Counted from the stretch's first letter, positions 51,796 through 60,624 are shown. The stretch: DNA of 64,000 nucleotides from Roseomonas marmotae (GCF_017654485.1 NZ_CP061091.1:2858501-2922500); one strand, 5' to 3'. Notes: generated by a model not told the origin, from the letters alone. Made by a program: numbers and translations.

Positions 51796-54627
51796 ATGCG
51801 CCGATCGTCCCCCCGTCCTGTTACTTCGCGCCGCTTCGGCGCCCTGCCGTTCATGCTGCCCGTCCTTCTGTCCCTCTCCCTCGGTGCGCTGACCCCCATG
51901 CCTGTGCTGGCGGCCGGCGCCCAGGATCGGGCGGAGGCCGCGCAGGCAAAGGGCGACCTGCGGGCGGCGCATCTGGAATGGCGCAACGCGGCGCGTGACG
52001 AGCCGAACTCGGCCGCCACGCGCGCCGGGCTGGCCGCCGTCAGCCTGGAGCTGGGCGATGCCGAGATGGCGGAGCGGGAGGCCCGCGCCGCCCTGGCCAA
52101 TGGATATGACCAGGTGGCCGGCACAGAGCTGCTGATGCGCGCCTACCTGATCTCCGGCCGTTTCGAGCAGCTGCTGCGTGACTTCCCGCAGCAGGAGACC
52201 CCCCCGGCGCTCGGTGCCCTGATCGCCGCCACGCGCGCCCGGGCCCAGTTGGCGCTGCGCCAGACCAGTGAGGCGGAAGCATCCCTGGAACTGGCGCGCC
52301 GCCTGGCGCCGGACATGCCCCAGGTCGGCACTGCAACGGCCGACATGGCTCTGGTGCGCGGTGACCGCGCAGCGGCGGAGGCTGCCGTGGATGCCGTGCT
52401 GGCGCGGAACCCGAACGACCCGGAGGCGCTGCTCCGCAAGGGCCGCCTGCAGTTCGAGCGGCGCGACGCCCAGGCGGCGGTGGCCACCTTCAGCAAGCTG
52501 CTCGAACAGCAGCCCGGCAACGTCATGGCGCTGCTGCGGCGGGCCGAGGCGTTGATGCAGATGCGCGAGGACGCGCGCGCCCGCGCTGATGTCGACGCCG
52601 CCCTGGCCGTGCTGCCGGGCAGCATGCCGGCCGTTTATCTGCGCGCCATGCTGCTGGTCCGCGCGGAGAACTGGGCCGCCGCGGATGCCGAGTTGCAGCG
52701 CCTGGGCCCGGCCCTGGCCAATTTCCCCGAGGGGTATCTGTTGCAGGCGGCCGCCAAGCGCGGCGTGGGCCAGAAGTCGCAGGCCGAGGATGCCGCCGGC
52801 CGCTATGTCGCCCGGCAGCCCGGCGATCCGCGCGGCGCCAAGATGCTGGCGGCGCTGATGCTGGAGGACAACCGCCCGCAGGAAGCGGCGGATGTGCTCT
52901 CCCGCCTCGCGGAGCGGGGCACCGCCGATGCCGCGTCACTGGACCTGCTGGGCCGGGTGCAGGCCCAGCTGAAGCGCCCGCGCGACGCTCTGGCGGCAAT
53001 GCAGAAGGCCGCCGCCCTGGCACCCGATGACGCCGGGATCCAGAGCCGCCTTGCCGCGGCACGGCTGGCGGTCGGCGATACCGCCGGCACGGCCGATGCG
53101 GCCTCCCGAGCGCTGGAGCTGGGGGCCGATAATGCGGCCACGCGGCAGATGCTGGCCTATTCCTCCATCTTCCAGGGTGATCTCAGCGGCGCCGAGGCGC
53201 AGCTGGACAAGCTGCCGGCCGAGGCGCGGCAGAGCGAGGCCGGCCGCGTGCTGGAAGGGACGCTGGACACGATCCGCATGGACCTGCCCGCGGCGCGCGC
53301 TGCCTTCGAGGCCGCGCTGAAGCAGCAGCCGAATTCCACCCCCGCGCGCATGGGCCTCGCCCGCGTCGCGCGCCTGGAGAACAAGCCCGACGAGGCCATA
53401 CGGCTGCTGGGTGAGATCCTGCGGCAGGATCCCGCCAATGCCGAGGCTCTGGCGCAGTTGTCCGCCGCGGCGCTGCAGGGTGCCCCGCGCGCCGCCGAGG
53501 CCCGCGCCACCCTGGAAGCCGTGCAGGCCGCCGCCCCGGGTGAGCAGCGCCTGGCTCTCGCCCTGAGCAGCCTGCTGCTGCGCTCCGGTGAACCGGCCAA
53601 GGCGGTGGCGGTGCTGGAGGCCGAGCCGCTGCGCGCCTCGAACAGCCTGCAGCTCCTCCTGGCCCGCTCCGAGGCGCATGCCGCCGCCGGCCAGTGGAAG
53701 GAAGCCGAGGAGGCGAGCCGCCAGGCCCTGGCCGCCGCGCCGGATTCCTCCGCCGCCCGCCGCCAGCTGGCCGGCCTGCTGATACGCGCCGGCGACCAGC
53801 GGGCCGCTGAATCGCTGATCCAGCAGGGGCTGCGGGAGAAGCCCGGCGATGCCGCCCTGCAGCAGACTCTGCTCGGCATGATGATGCAGTCCCAGGGCCT
53901 GGAAGCCGCCATGGCGGAAGCCGAGCGGATGGCGAAGCAGCCGAGCGCCCAGCCCGCCTCCCTGAGCCTGCCGGGGGACCTTCTGGTCGCCTCCAAGCGG
54001 ATGGAGGACGCGGCGAAGGCCTATGCCGCCGCGGCGAAGACGGCGCCTTCCGCCCAGCTGGCGCTGCGTGAGGCTTCCAGCTGGCGGGCCGCGAACAAGC
54101 CGGCTGAGGCGGCCAATGTGCTGCGCGCCTGGCTCAAGCAGCAGCCGGAGGATGTCGAGGCGCTGCTGATGCTCTCGCAGCTGGATATTGAGGCCGGGCG
54201 GCTGGACGATGCCGAGCGTGGCCTTTTGAAGGCGGCGGAGAAGCGGCCCCAGGATGGCGTGATCCTGAACAACCTGGCCTGGGTGATGGGCCGCAACACC
54301 ACGCCGGCCGGTGCGGCCAAGGCGCAGGAAGTCGCGGAACGCGCCTATTTCGTCGCCCCCAATGCGGAGACGGCGGATACGCTGGGCTGGATCCTGGCGC
54401 GCAACGGCAATGCGGCCCGTGCGGTGCCGCTGCTGCGCATGTCCTTCAATACGCCCGGCCGGGCGAAGGACCCCAGCGCGGCCTACCGCCTGGCCTATGC
54501 CCTGAACGCCACCGGCGCGAAGCAGGAGGCGCTGGATGTGCTGAGCCCGGCCCTGGCGGGCAACGCCACCTTCCCCGAGCGGGCGGAGGCGACGCGCCTG
54601 CTGGCCGAGCTGCGCGCCGCGCGTTGA
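51796..54627 (+). CDS. prsT: XrtA-system TPR lipoprotein-like protein PrsT
   Basis: The precursor has 943 residues with an Arg-rich start and signal peptide (LPFMLPVLLSLSLGAL, cleaved near LAAGA). The rest is an array of about twenty tetratricopeptide repeats (for example AVATFSKLLEQQPGNVMALLRRAEA in outline). PrsT is the large TPR protein found with PrsK and PrsR; it likely acts as a periplasmic scaffold for polysaccharide export or PEP-CTERM protein handling. AGGA lies 8 bases before the ATG at 51796; the frame extends upstream into prsR but that part is not coding. No lipobox cysteine is evident. Confidence 0.9.
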   Translation: MRRSSPRPVTSRRFGALPFMLPVLLSLSLGALTPMPVLAAGAQDRAEAAQAKGDLRAAHLEWRNAARDEPNSAATRAGLAAVSLELGDAEMAEREARAALANGYDQVAGTELLMRAYLISGRFEQLLRDFPQQETPPALGALIAATRARAQLALRQTSEAEASLELARRLAPDMPQVGTATADMALVRGDRAAAEAAVDAVLARNPNDPEALLRKGRLQFERRDAQAAVATFSKLLEQQPGNVMALLRRAEALMQMREDARARADVDAALAVLPGSMPAVYLRAMLLVRAENWAAADAELQRLGPALANFPEGYLLQAAAKRGVGQKSQAEDAAGRYVARQPGDPRGAKMLAALMLEDNRPQEAADVLSRLAERGTADAASLDLLGRVQAQLKRPRDALAAMQKAAALAPDDAGIQSRLAAARLAVGDTAGTADAASRALELGADNAATRQMLAYSSIFQGDLSGAEAQLDKLPAEARQSEAGRVLEGTLDTIRMDLPAARAAFEAALKQQPNSTPARMGLARVARLENKPDEAIRLLGEILRQDPANAEALAQLSAAALQGAPRAAEARATLEAVQAAAPGEQRLALALSSLLLRSGEPAKAVAVLEAEPLRASNSLQLLLARSEAHAAAGQWKEAEEASRQALAAAPDSSAARRQLAGLLIRAGDQRAAESLIQQGLREKPGDAALQQTLLGMMMQSQGLEAAMAEAERMAKQPSAQPASLSLPGDLLVASKRMEDAAKAYAAAAKTAPSAQLALREASSWRAANKPAEAANVLRAWLKQQPEDVEALLMLSQLDIEAGRLDDAERGLLKAAEKRPQDGVILNNLAWVMGRNTTPAGAAKAQEVAERAYFVAPNAETADTLGWILARNGNAARAVPLLRMSFNTPGRAKDPSAAYRLAYALNATGAKQEALDVLSPALAGNATFPERAEATRLLAELRAAR

Positions 54628-54633
54628 GGAGGA

Positions 54634-54768
54634 ATGCGGATGCGCGACGCCGCCTTCATCCCGAGCCGTCCCGGCCTGTGCGCCATGCGGCGGCAGTGCG
54701 CGGGCCGGCCAGGCATGGCCCTGGCGCTGCTCGCCCTTCGAGACGTTCGACACGGAGAACGGACGTGA
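54634..54768 (+). CDS. Possible 44-residue small protein between prsT and the glycosyltransferase
   Basis: An ATG at 54634 is preceded directly by GAGGAGG and opens a 44-codon frame ending at a TGA that overlaps the GTG start of the next gene (GTGA). The product is Arg-rich (MRMRDAAFIPSRPG at the start, ALALLALRDV near the end) with a short hydrophobic patch and three cysteines or so. No family is recognised. The strong ribosome-binding site and four-base overlap suggest at least a leader for translational coupling. It may not make a functional protein. Confidence 0.35.
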   Translation: MRMRDAAFIPSRPGLCAMRRQCAGRPGMALALLALRDVRHGERT

Positions 54769-56015
54769 CGCAGATGATCACAGAGCTCCGGCCCATGCGG
54801 GCCGGTGGCAGCATGCCCGCGCAGCGGCCGCTGCGGCTGCTGACCTTCAGCACGCTCTATCCCAATGCCGCTCAGCCCAACCATGGCGTCTTCGTGGAGA
54901 ACCGGCTGCGCCATCTCGTCGCCAGCGGCGAGGTCGAGAGCGTCGTCCTGGCGCCGGTGCCCTGGTTCCCCTCCTCGGCACCGCAGTTCGGCGCCTGGGC
55001 ACGCTACGCCCGCATCCCCCGGAAGGAGCAGCGCCACGGCCTGATGGTGCATCATCCACGCTTCCTGGTGCCGCCGCGCCTGGGGATGCTGACGGGGCCG
55101 ACCAGCCTCTACCACAGCGCCCGCCTCGCCATCCGGCGCCTGCTGGACCAGGGCGTGACCTTCGATGCCATCGATGCCCATTACCTCTATCCCGATGGCG
55201 TGGCCGCCGTGCGGCTGGGGCGGGAATTCGGCAAGCCCGTGGTGGTGACGGCCCGTGGTTCCGACACCAGCCAGCTGCCACAGTACCGCCTGCCGCGCCG
55301 CGCCATCCAGCAGGCCATCGCCCAGGCGGATGCGCTGATCGCCGTCAGCGAGGGTCTGAAGGAAGGGCTGGTGGAACTGGGCGCGCCGCCGGGCAAGGTG
55401 ACGGTGCTGCGAAACGGCGTGGACCTCGAGACCTTCCGGCCGCCGGCTTCCCATGCCGCGGCGCGGGCGGCGCTGGGGATGGCGGAGGGCCCGGTGCTGC
55501 TCTCGGTAGGACACCTGATCGAGCGCAAGGGCCACCACCTCATCATCGCCGCCCTGCGGGAACTGCCGGGCCACCAGCTGGTGATCGTCGGCGAAGGGCC
55601 GGAGCGCGGCTTCCTGCAGGCCGAGGCAGAGCGCCTGGGCGTGGCGGACCGCGTGCGCTTCGCCGGTGCCCAGCCCCATGCCCGGCTGCCCTCCTATTAC
55701 GGCGCCGTGGACGCGATGGTGCTGGCCTCCAGCCGCGAGGGCTGGGCCAATGTGCTGCTGGAAGCCATGGCCTGCGGCACGCCGGTCGTGGCCAGCCCCG
55801 CCTGGGGCAGCCGCGAGGCCGTGCGCGCGCCCGAAGCCGGGCTGGTGATCGATGAGCGGACGCCCGAGGCCATCGCCGATGGTGTCCGCCGCCTGCTGGC
55901 GAAGCCGCCGGCCAGGGAGGCCACGCGCGCCTATGCCGAGGCCTTTGGCTGGGACGAGACGACGGCCGGGCAACTGTCGCTGTTCCGGCGCGTCCTTGGC
56001 CAGGTGGCGGCATGA
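54765..56015 (+). CDS. Glycosyltransferase family 4 protein
   Basis: The 416-residue protein has a GT-B fold: an N-terminal acceptor domain (LLTFSTLYPNAAQPNHGVFVENRL in part; DAIDAHYLYPDGVAA) and a C-terminal donor domain with VLRNGVDLETFRP, LLSVGHLIERKGHHL, and EGWANVLLEAMACGTPVV. It should transfer a sugar from a nucleotide donor with retention of configuration during repeat-unit assembly. I chose the GTG at 54765, seven bases after GGAG and overlapping the small frame upstream; an ATG at 54774 is the alternative. The following gene overlaps by 4 bases. Confidence 0.9.
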   Translation: MTQMITELRPMRAGGSMPAQRPLRLLTFSTLYPNAAQPNHGVFVENRLRHLVASGEVESVVLAPVPWFPSSAPQFGAWARYARIPRKEQRHGLMVHHPRFLVPPRLGMLTGPTSLYHSARLAIRRLLDQGVTFDAIDAHYLYPDGVAAVRLGREFGKPVVVTARGSDTSQLPQYRLPRRAIQQAIAQADALIAVSEGLKEGLVELGAPPGKVTVLRNGVDLETFRPPASHAAARAALGMAEGPVLLSVGHLIERKGHHLIIAALRELPGHQLVIVGEGPERGFLQAEAERLGVADRVRFAGAQPHARLPSYYGAVDAMVLASSREGWANVLLEAMACGTPVVASPAWGSREAVRAPEAGLVIDERTPEAIADGVRRLLAKPPAREATRAYAEAFGWDETTAGQLSLFRRVLGQVAA

Positions 56016-58090
56016 TGCGCGCCCCGTTCGTCATTGGCCGTCGCGAGGCGATCATGGGCCTCGTCGGGATGAGCATCATGCCGGGATACGCTTCCGCGGC
56101 CCGGCTGTCGCCGCCCTGCCCCACCGCGCCAGGCGACATCACGGGACTGACGCTGGAAGGCACCGGTAACCCCGCAGGCGCCGTGGCCGTCTTCGGCCAG
56201 GTCTTCCGCCCCGGGCACCTGCCGGCGGGAAGCGGCCTGCGGGCCCGGCTGGCGAATGGCCAGCCCCTGCCGGTGCAGCTTGATATCCGCAGCCAGCACC
56301 CCGACGGCTCGGTGCGCTTCGCGCTGGTCAGCCTGGCGGCGCCGGCCCTGGCCGCAGGCCAGTCGGCAAAGGTGGTGCTCTCCGCTGGCCCGACCCCGGC
56401 GGCAGGCGGCATGCCGCAGGCCAATGGCCGCCAGGCGGCGGTGGAGATCATCGGCCCGGGTGGAGAGACATGGCGCATGGAGCTGCTGCCCCGCGCCTTT
56501 ACCGGCCGCCTCTGGCAGGCGGGGCCGCTGGCGGTGCAGGGACGCGTCGAGGCACCGGTGCCGCCCGGCGCCGCCGGCGGTGTCACCTCGCTGCGACTGG
56601 TGGCGGACCTGGCGCTCCATGCCGATGGTGCGCTGCGGCTGGATGCCTGGTTCCGCAATGACACGGCCATGCAGCCGGGCGGCGGCACGGCGCGGTATAC
56701 CGCGCGCCTGGTGCTGGATGGGAAGGAGGCCGCGCGCTTCGATATCCCTCGCCAGTGGCAATATACCGGCTGGGGACGGCTTTTTGTCTCCCGCCCCGGT
56801 GGCCCCCCGCCCTGGGTGCGGCATGATGCCGGCTACCTGACCGATGCCGGCGCTGTGGCGCGCTACAACCTCCGGACGGGCGTCGATGATTCCGTCATCG
56901 CCGGGCTAGCCGCCGCCATGGCCAGCCCCGGCTGGCAGGCGCCGCTGAGCGCGCGCCAGATCACGCAGGACATGCGGCAGACCGGCGGCCGTGCCGATAT
57001 CGGCCCCGCCACCATGTCCCAGGCAGCCTGGCTGATCACCTCCGACCGCCGCGCCGCCGCCTATGCCATCGGCCAGGCCGAGGCCGCGGGCGCCGTTCCC
57101 TGGCACTTGTGGGATCCCCAGGGAGGAGACGGGCGCGGTGGCTGGCTGGATGCCAAGCGCTGGCCCCGGCTCTGGACGGACGGGCGTGGAGGCCCGCCGC
57201 CAGGGGGGCTGGCGCAGCCTGTTTCCGAGGAAAGCGGCTGGATCCCGGACGCCGCGCATCAGCCCGATCTCTGCTTCGTCCCCTATGTGCTGACCGGCCG
57301 CCGCGCCTTTCTGGACGGGTTGCAGGCGCAGGCCAGCTGGTGCGTGGTGTCGCAATGGACAGGGGTGCGCGGCACGCCGGACCGCCCAGGCCCGGGCGAG
57401 GGCTTCAACATCGTCCGCTCCAACCAGGTGCGCGGCGCCGCATGGTCGCTGCGGCAACTCAGCAATGCCGCCTGGATCACGGGGCAGGACGATCCCAACA
57501 GCCCCTATCTGCGTACCTGCGCCGACGGCAACTGGGCCTGGGTGAGGAGCCGCATCCCCGGCTGGACCGCCGAGCAGGGCGAGTTGCATGGCTGCATCCC
57601 TGGTGCCTATGGCGCGCCCGGCACCCTGCCGCCCTGGCAGCAGGATTACTTCGCCTCGACCGCCGCCGCCGCCGCCCGGCGTGGCGACGCCGATGCGATG
57701 GCCGTGCTGCGCTGGATGAGCAACTTCCTTGTCGGCCGCTTCCTATCCGCCGAGAAGGGCTTCAACCCGCGTGACGGCGTCGCCTACCTGATCGCCGCCG
57801 ACCCCGGCGCGGGCGAGGCGCGGCCGCTGCGGAGTTGGGCGGAAACCGGCAACGCCATGCGCGCGAAAGGCCTTTCCAATGAAAACGGCTGGAGCAAGTC
57901 CGAGGGCGTCTATGGGCAGCTCGCGCTGCAATCCCTGGCGGCGCTGGTGGAACTGACCGGCACGGCGGAGGCGCAGCGGGCCTATGCCTGGCTTTCCGCC
58001 TCGGGCGCGCCGTTCACGCGCCCGCAGGATTTCCGCAGGGACCCTCTCTTCAGCATCGTGCCGAACCGCACCCCCACCTGCGGCGCCTAG
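56012..58090 (+). CDS. Exported protein of unknown function in the exopolysaccharide operon (possible polysaccharide lyase-like)
   Basis: The 692-residue protein has a twin-arginine-type leader (GRREAIMGLVGMSIM, cleaved near ASA at about residue 29). The N-terminal region (about 40-300) is beta-rich with RLANGQPLPVQLDIRSQHP and DGSVRFALVS, which resembles the RIFT-barrel domain of YetA/PcRGLX-type lyases. The C-terminal half is alpha-helical with many Trp (WKS-like ENGWSKSEGVYGQLAL) and resembles an alpha/alpha toroid. I infer a periplasmic or secreted enzyme acting on the polysaccharide, but no catalytic residues can be named and no family is certain. It overlaps the glycosyltransferase by 4 bases and ends the rightward operon. 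Confidence 0.7.
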   Translation: MMRAPFVIGRREAIMGLVGMSIMPGYASAARLSPPCPTAPGDITGLTLEGTGNPAGAVAVFGQVFRPGHLPAGSGLRARLANGQPLPVQLDIRSQHPDGSVRFALVSLAAPALAAGQSAKVVLSAGPTPAAGGMPQANGRQAAVEIIGPGGETWRMELLPRAFTGRLWQAGPLAVQGRVEAPVPPGAAGGVTSLRLVADLALHADGALRLDAWFRNDTAMQPGGGTARYTARLVLDGKEAARFDIPRQWQYTGWGRLFVSRPGGPPPWVRHDAGYLTDAGAVARYNLRTGVDDSVIAGLAAAMASPGWQAPLSARQITQDMRQTGGRADIGPATMSQAAWLITSDRRAAAYAIGQAEAAGAVPWHLWDPQGGDGRGGWLDAKRWPRLWTDGRGGPPPGGLAQPVSEESGWIPDAAHQPDLCFVPYVLTGRRAFLDGLQAQASWCVVSQWTGVRGTPDRPGPGEGFNIVRSNQVRGAAWSLRQLSNAAWITGQDDPNSPYLRTCADGNWAWVRSRIPGWTAEQGELHGCIPGAYGAPGTLPPWQQDYFASTAAAAARRGDADAMAVLRWMSNFLVGRFLSAEKGFNPRDGVAYLIAADPGAGEARPLRSWAETGNAMRAKGLSNENGWSKSEGVYGQLALQSLAALVELTGTAEAQRAYAWLSASGAPFTRPQDFRRDPLFSIVPNRTPTCGA

Positions 58091-58134
58091 GGCGGTTTTC
58101 GTCCGCCCCTGGCTTTTACTTTGACGAGCATCGC

Positions 58135-58175
58135 CACCCGATCAGGTGATTGTCACCTGATCGGGTGTTGTTCTT
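58135..58175. terminator. Terminator at the end of the prs operon
   Basis: CACCCGATCAGGTGA and TCACCTGATCGGGTG form a perfect 15-bp stem with a 3-base loop, followed by TTGTTCTT. It lies 44 bases after the exported-protein gene and just before the convergent glycosyltransferase stop. A weaker GGGCGG/CCGCCC hairpin with a TTTT tract lies at 58090-58108. Confidence 0.85.
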
Positions 58176-59184
58176 AGCGGACCAGCCGCCGCGTGGCCGC
58201 TGCCAGCGAACCGAGCGAAAGCAGCGTGGCGCCGGCCGGTCCCCGCAGGGATGCCGGCCATGCGGCCAGGCCGGCCTTGACGCGCAGCGGCAAAGGCCGG
58301 CCGCTGCGCGGCAGCATGGCCGCGATCTCCCGCACCGCCGAGAAATCCTGGCGAACGAAAGCCGTATCCAGCGCCTGCATCCGCCGCTTGGCGATGCTGG
58401 CCCGGACCGCTGATTCATAGGGGCGCAGCGAGGGGCGCGTGGCCAGCACCCGCTCCAGGATCTTCGCGTCGCCCAGGTTCATCGCCTGCACATCGGCCGA
58501 GTGATTGCCGGCATGTTTGCGGATGCCCACCAGCGGCTGCTGCAGAATGCCGAAAGGCGCATGTTCAGCCAGCCGCAAGGCCGTGGCGAAGTCGCAGCCG
58601 ACCAGACGGCTGACCGATGTATCCCAGCCGCCGATCCCCAGCAGGAAGCGCCGGTCCGCCATCATGGCGGACGGAAAGAAGGGTTGGAAATCCAGCAGCC
58701 GCCGCACGATCGGCATATCGAAGACCGACATCGGTGGCCCGAGGCTGCGAAGCCCGTCCCAGAATCCCGCCGGCGCCTGGGCGAATTTGCGCGTCTGCTC
58801 CCAGACCCCGTCACGGATGATGACGAAGTCGCTGAAAGCCACGCGCAGATGCGGCTCCTCCCGCCACATGCCGGCCATGGTCGCCAGGAATCCCGGCCGC
58901 CAGAGGTCGTCACTGTCACAGAAGGCGACCAAGTCGCCCTTCGCGACCGCCAGCCCTTCATTCCGGGCGACAAGATCGCCGGAATTGGCGATACGCAGCA
59001 CCCGGACCCGCGGTTCGTAGCGCGCCAGTACCGCCGGGGTATCGTCGGTGGAACCGTCATCCACCACGATCACTTCCGCCGGACGCAGCGTCTGAGCCAG
59101 AATGGCGTCCAGCGTGGCTGGCAGCAGTTCGGCACGGTTGTAGGTGGGCACCACCACGCTGATGCTGGAATTCATGGGAGCCAT
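58174..59184 (-). CDS. Glycosyltransferase family 2 protein
   Basis: The 336-residue protein has the GT-A pattern: ISVVVPTYNRAELLPATLDA, VIVVDDGSTDDTP, and FCDSDDLWRPGF with the metal-binding DxD-type acids. The C-terminal 100 residues are Arg/Leu-rich without a clear membrane segment. It should add a sugar with inversion at the cytoplasmic face. I chose the ATG at 59184, which overlaps the stop of the small upstream frame as TGATG; a GTG at 59187 and an ATG at 59175 are alternatives. It is the last gene of a leftward trio. Confidence 0.9.
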   Translation of the reverse strand: MAPMNSSISVVVPTYNRAELLPATLDAILAQTLRPAEVIVVDDGSTDDTPAVLARYEPRVRVLRIANSGDLVARNEGLAVAKGDLVAFCDSDDLWRPGFLATMAGMWREEPHLRVAFSDFVIIRDGVWEQTRKFAQAPAGFWDGLRSLGPPMSVFDMPIVRRLLDFQPFFPSAMMADRRFLLGIGGWDTSVSRLVGCDFATALRLAEHAPFGILQQPLVGIRKHAGNHSADVQAMNLGDAKILERVLATRPSLRPYESAVRASIAKRRMQALDTAFVRQDFSAVREIAAMLPRSGRPLPLRVKAGLAAWPASLRGPAGATLLSLGSLAAATRRLVR

Positions 59185-59369
59185 CACTCCATCGGAGATT
59201 TGACGCGGCGGATCCGCAGGTCCGCCATCCTGAAATCACGCTGCTGCAACGGCGCCGTCCGCGCCTCGGTGGCGACTGGGGCGTAGCTTCCCGGCCGCCG
59301 GCAGATGCCAGGCGATGCACCGATCGCATGCAGGCGCCGCCGCAGCCTGGCGAGGCCGGCCGTCATCAT
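59184..59369 (-). CDS. Possible 61-residue protein between two glycosyltransferase genes
   Basis: This frame begins with an ATG that overlaps the stop of the upstream glycosyltransferase as ATGA and ends with a TGA overlapping the start of the downstream one. The product is Arg/Ala-rich (MTAGLARLRRRLHAIGASPG at the start) with no membrane segment or known domain. The exact four-base couplings on both sides favour a translated gene, but the sequence offers no function. If it is not coding, there would be an untranslated gap of about 180 bases within an operon that is otherwise tightly packed. Confidence 0.45.
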   Translation of the reverse strand: MMTAGLARLRRRLHAIGASPGICRRPGSYAPVATEARTAPLQQRDFRMADLRIRRVKSPME

Positions 59370-60355
59370 GGGCCGGTCCCCACCTGGAACTGTTCGGAGC
59401 CGCTGTAGCGCGCGCCATCCGCCACGGCGCGGCCAGGACCTTGCGCCCAGATGCGGAGAAAGACAGCCAGGTCACGCAGCTCGCGCGGGTCGGTGGCATA
59501 GGCCGCCAGCGCGAAACCCAGGGCATGAAGGCGCCGGCCGGCCAGAAGGTTGTTCAGCGCCAGCCCCTTCCGGGCGCTATAGGCCGCCCAACGTAATTCG
59601 CGCCGGAAGCCGCGCAGCAGCGGGTCTGCGGCGGCAAGACGATGCATGCGTACCGAATGCCCCGCCAGCCGGGCGGTGGAGCCGGTCAGCCCCCCTTCCC
59701 CCCGCCGCCAGCCATAGACCATGCGCGGCTGGTAATGCAGAGGCGCAAGCACCGACAGCTTCGCCATTGCCAGGAAATCCTCGTAATAGGTCAGCCCCTC
59801 GGCGAAGCCGCCTGCCCGCAGCAGCAGGCTGCGCCGCACCAGCATGGCGCCCAGGTGCATGCAGAAATCCGCGATGAAGGCCCGTGTCAGCGCCGGCCCA
59901 TCCAGGCGGACGGCACGACCGTGCGCCGTCTTGCCGAGGCGCGTGCTCAGGACCGGCGCGGCCTGCCAGGGGCCGTCCCCGGTCATGAAGCCATGTGCAC
60001 CGCCGATCCATGCGGCATCGGGATATTCCGCCAATACGGCCTCGGCTTCAGCCATGCGGTCCGGTGCCCAGAGGTCGTCGGCATCCAGGAACCCGATCCA
60101 TTCCCCGCGTGCGAGCGCGATGCCGTGGTTGCGCGCGGAAGCCGGGCCGCCATTCTCCGGCAGCCGCTCCAGCACCACGCGCGGGTCTGATTCACGCAAC
60201 TCCTGACAGGCGGCAATGGTGGCGCTGTCATGCGATGCGTCATCGACCAGGATCAGTTCCCGCACCGCCGGCGCATTCTCCAGCACCGAGCGCGCGGCGC
60301 GGCGGAGCAGCTCGGGCGGGGTGTTGAACACGGGACAGACAACACTGACGTCCAT
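59366..60355 (-). CDS. Glycosyltransferase family 2 protein
   Basis: The 329-residue protein begins MDVSVVCPVFNTPPELLRR and has ELILVDDASHDS and GFLDADDLWAPDRM, the nucleotide-sugar and metal-binding motifs of GT-A family 2 enzymes. The middle contains YYEDFLAMAKLS, near the expected catalytic base region. It likely adds a sugar to the repeat unit or a side chain. It is the first gene of a leftward trio, divergent from the epimerase. One GTAA-N6-CCGACA motif lies about 100 bases upstream, so it may share control with the PEP-CTERM genes. Confidence 0.9.
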   Translation of the reverse strand: MDVSVVCPVFNTPPELLRRAARSVLENAPAVRELILVDDASHDSATIAACQELRESDPRVVLERLPENGGPASARNHGIALARGEWIGFLDADDLWAPDRMAEAEAVLAEYPDAAWIGGAHGFMTGDGPWQAAPVLSTRLGKTAHGRAVRLDGPALTRAFIADFCMHLGAMLVRRSLLLRAGGFAEGLTYYEDFLAMAKLSVLAPLHYQPRMVYGWRRGEGGLTGSTARLAGHSVRMHRLAAADPLLRGFRRELRWAAYSARKGLALNNLLAGRRLHALGFALAAYATDPRELRDLAVFLRIWAQGPGRAVADGARYSGSEQFQVGTGP

Positions 60356-60452
60356 TCAGTATCCCTCTCCAGGCGCATGTCCTGACGCATGGCAGGTATG
60401 AATCCAACTGATCATCCCCGCGGCATCCTATTCCGGCATCACAAGAGTAGAA

Positions 60453-60468
60453 GTAAAATTTTCCGACA
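60453..60468 (+). promoter_or_regulatory. GTAA-N6-CCGACA motif, third copy
   Basis: GTAAAATTTTCCGACA matches the site of PEP-CTERM gene 2 at 15 of 16 bases and has the same orientation relative to a leftward gene. It lies 98 bases upstream of the glycosyltransferase start at 60355. Confidence 0.5.
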
Positions 60469-60604
60469 GCATCGTTTTTTTCATTATGATGTAAAAGATT
60501 TACGTGGAATTCAACATCTGAACTGAAAATGTAAAATATGGGTTCTCAAATTTTTACACTTCATGGCTAGCCAGTATTTGGCTACCATTCAAGCACGGCA
60601 ACAG

Positions 60605-60620
60605 TGTCGGAAGGTCTTAC
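60605..60620 (-). promoter_or_regulatory. GTAA-N6-CCGACA motif, fourth copy, overlapping the epimerase ribosome-binding site
   Basis: On the minus strand the sequence reads GTAAGACCTTCCGACA. On the plus strand it covers the GGAAGG ahead of the epimerase ATG. The position is unlike an enhancer for the epimerase; it could serve the leftward genes at a distance or be a chance match. Confidence 0.35.
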
Positions 60621-60624
60621 GAAC

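Larger units (their letters stand above)
60356..60624. other. AT-rich divergent regulatory region
   Basis: This region separates the leftward glycosyltransferase trio from the epimerase. From about 60440 to 60600 it is strongly AT-rich. It carries two copies of the GTAA-N6-CCGACA motif (60453 and 60605). A weak sigma-54-like site for the leftward genes reads TGGATTCATACCTGCC on the minus strand (60391-60406). On the plus strand TTGGCTACCATTCAAGCA resembles a sigma-54 site but with one base too many between the GG and GC. Confidence 0.5.

Noticed and set aside
52936..54753. Reverse-strand frame of 605 codons opposite prsT
   Set aside because: The repetitive TPR coding sequence creates it; no family features.
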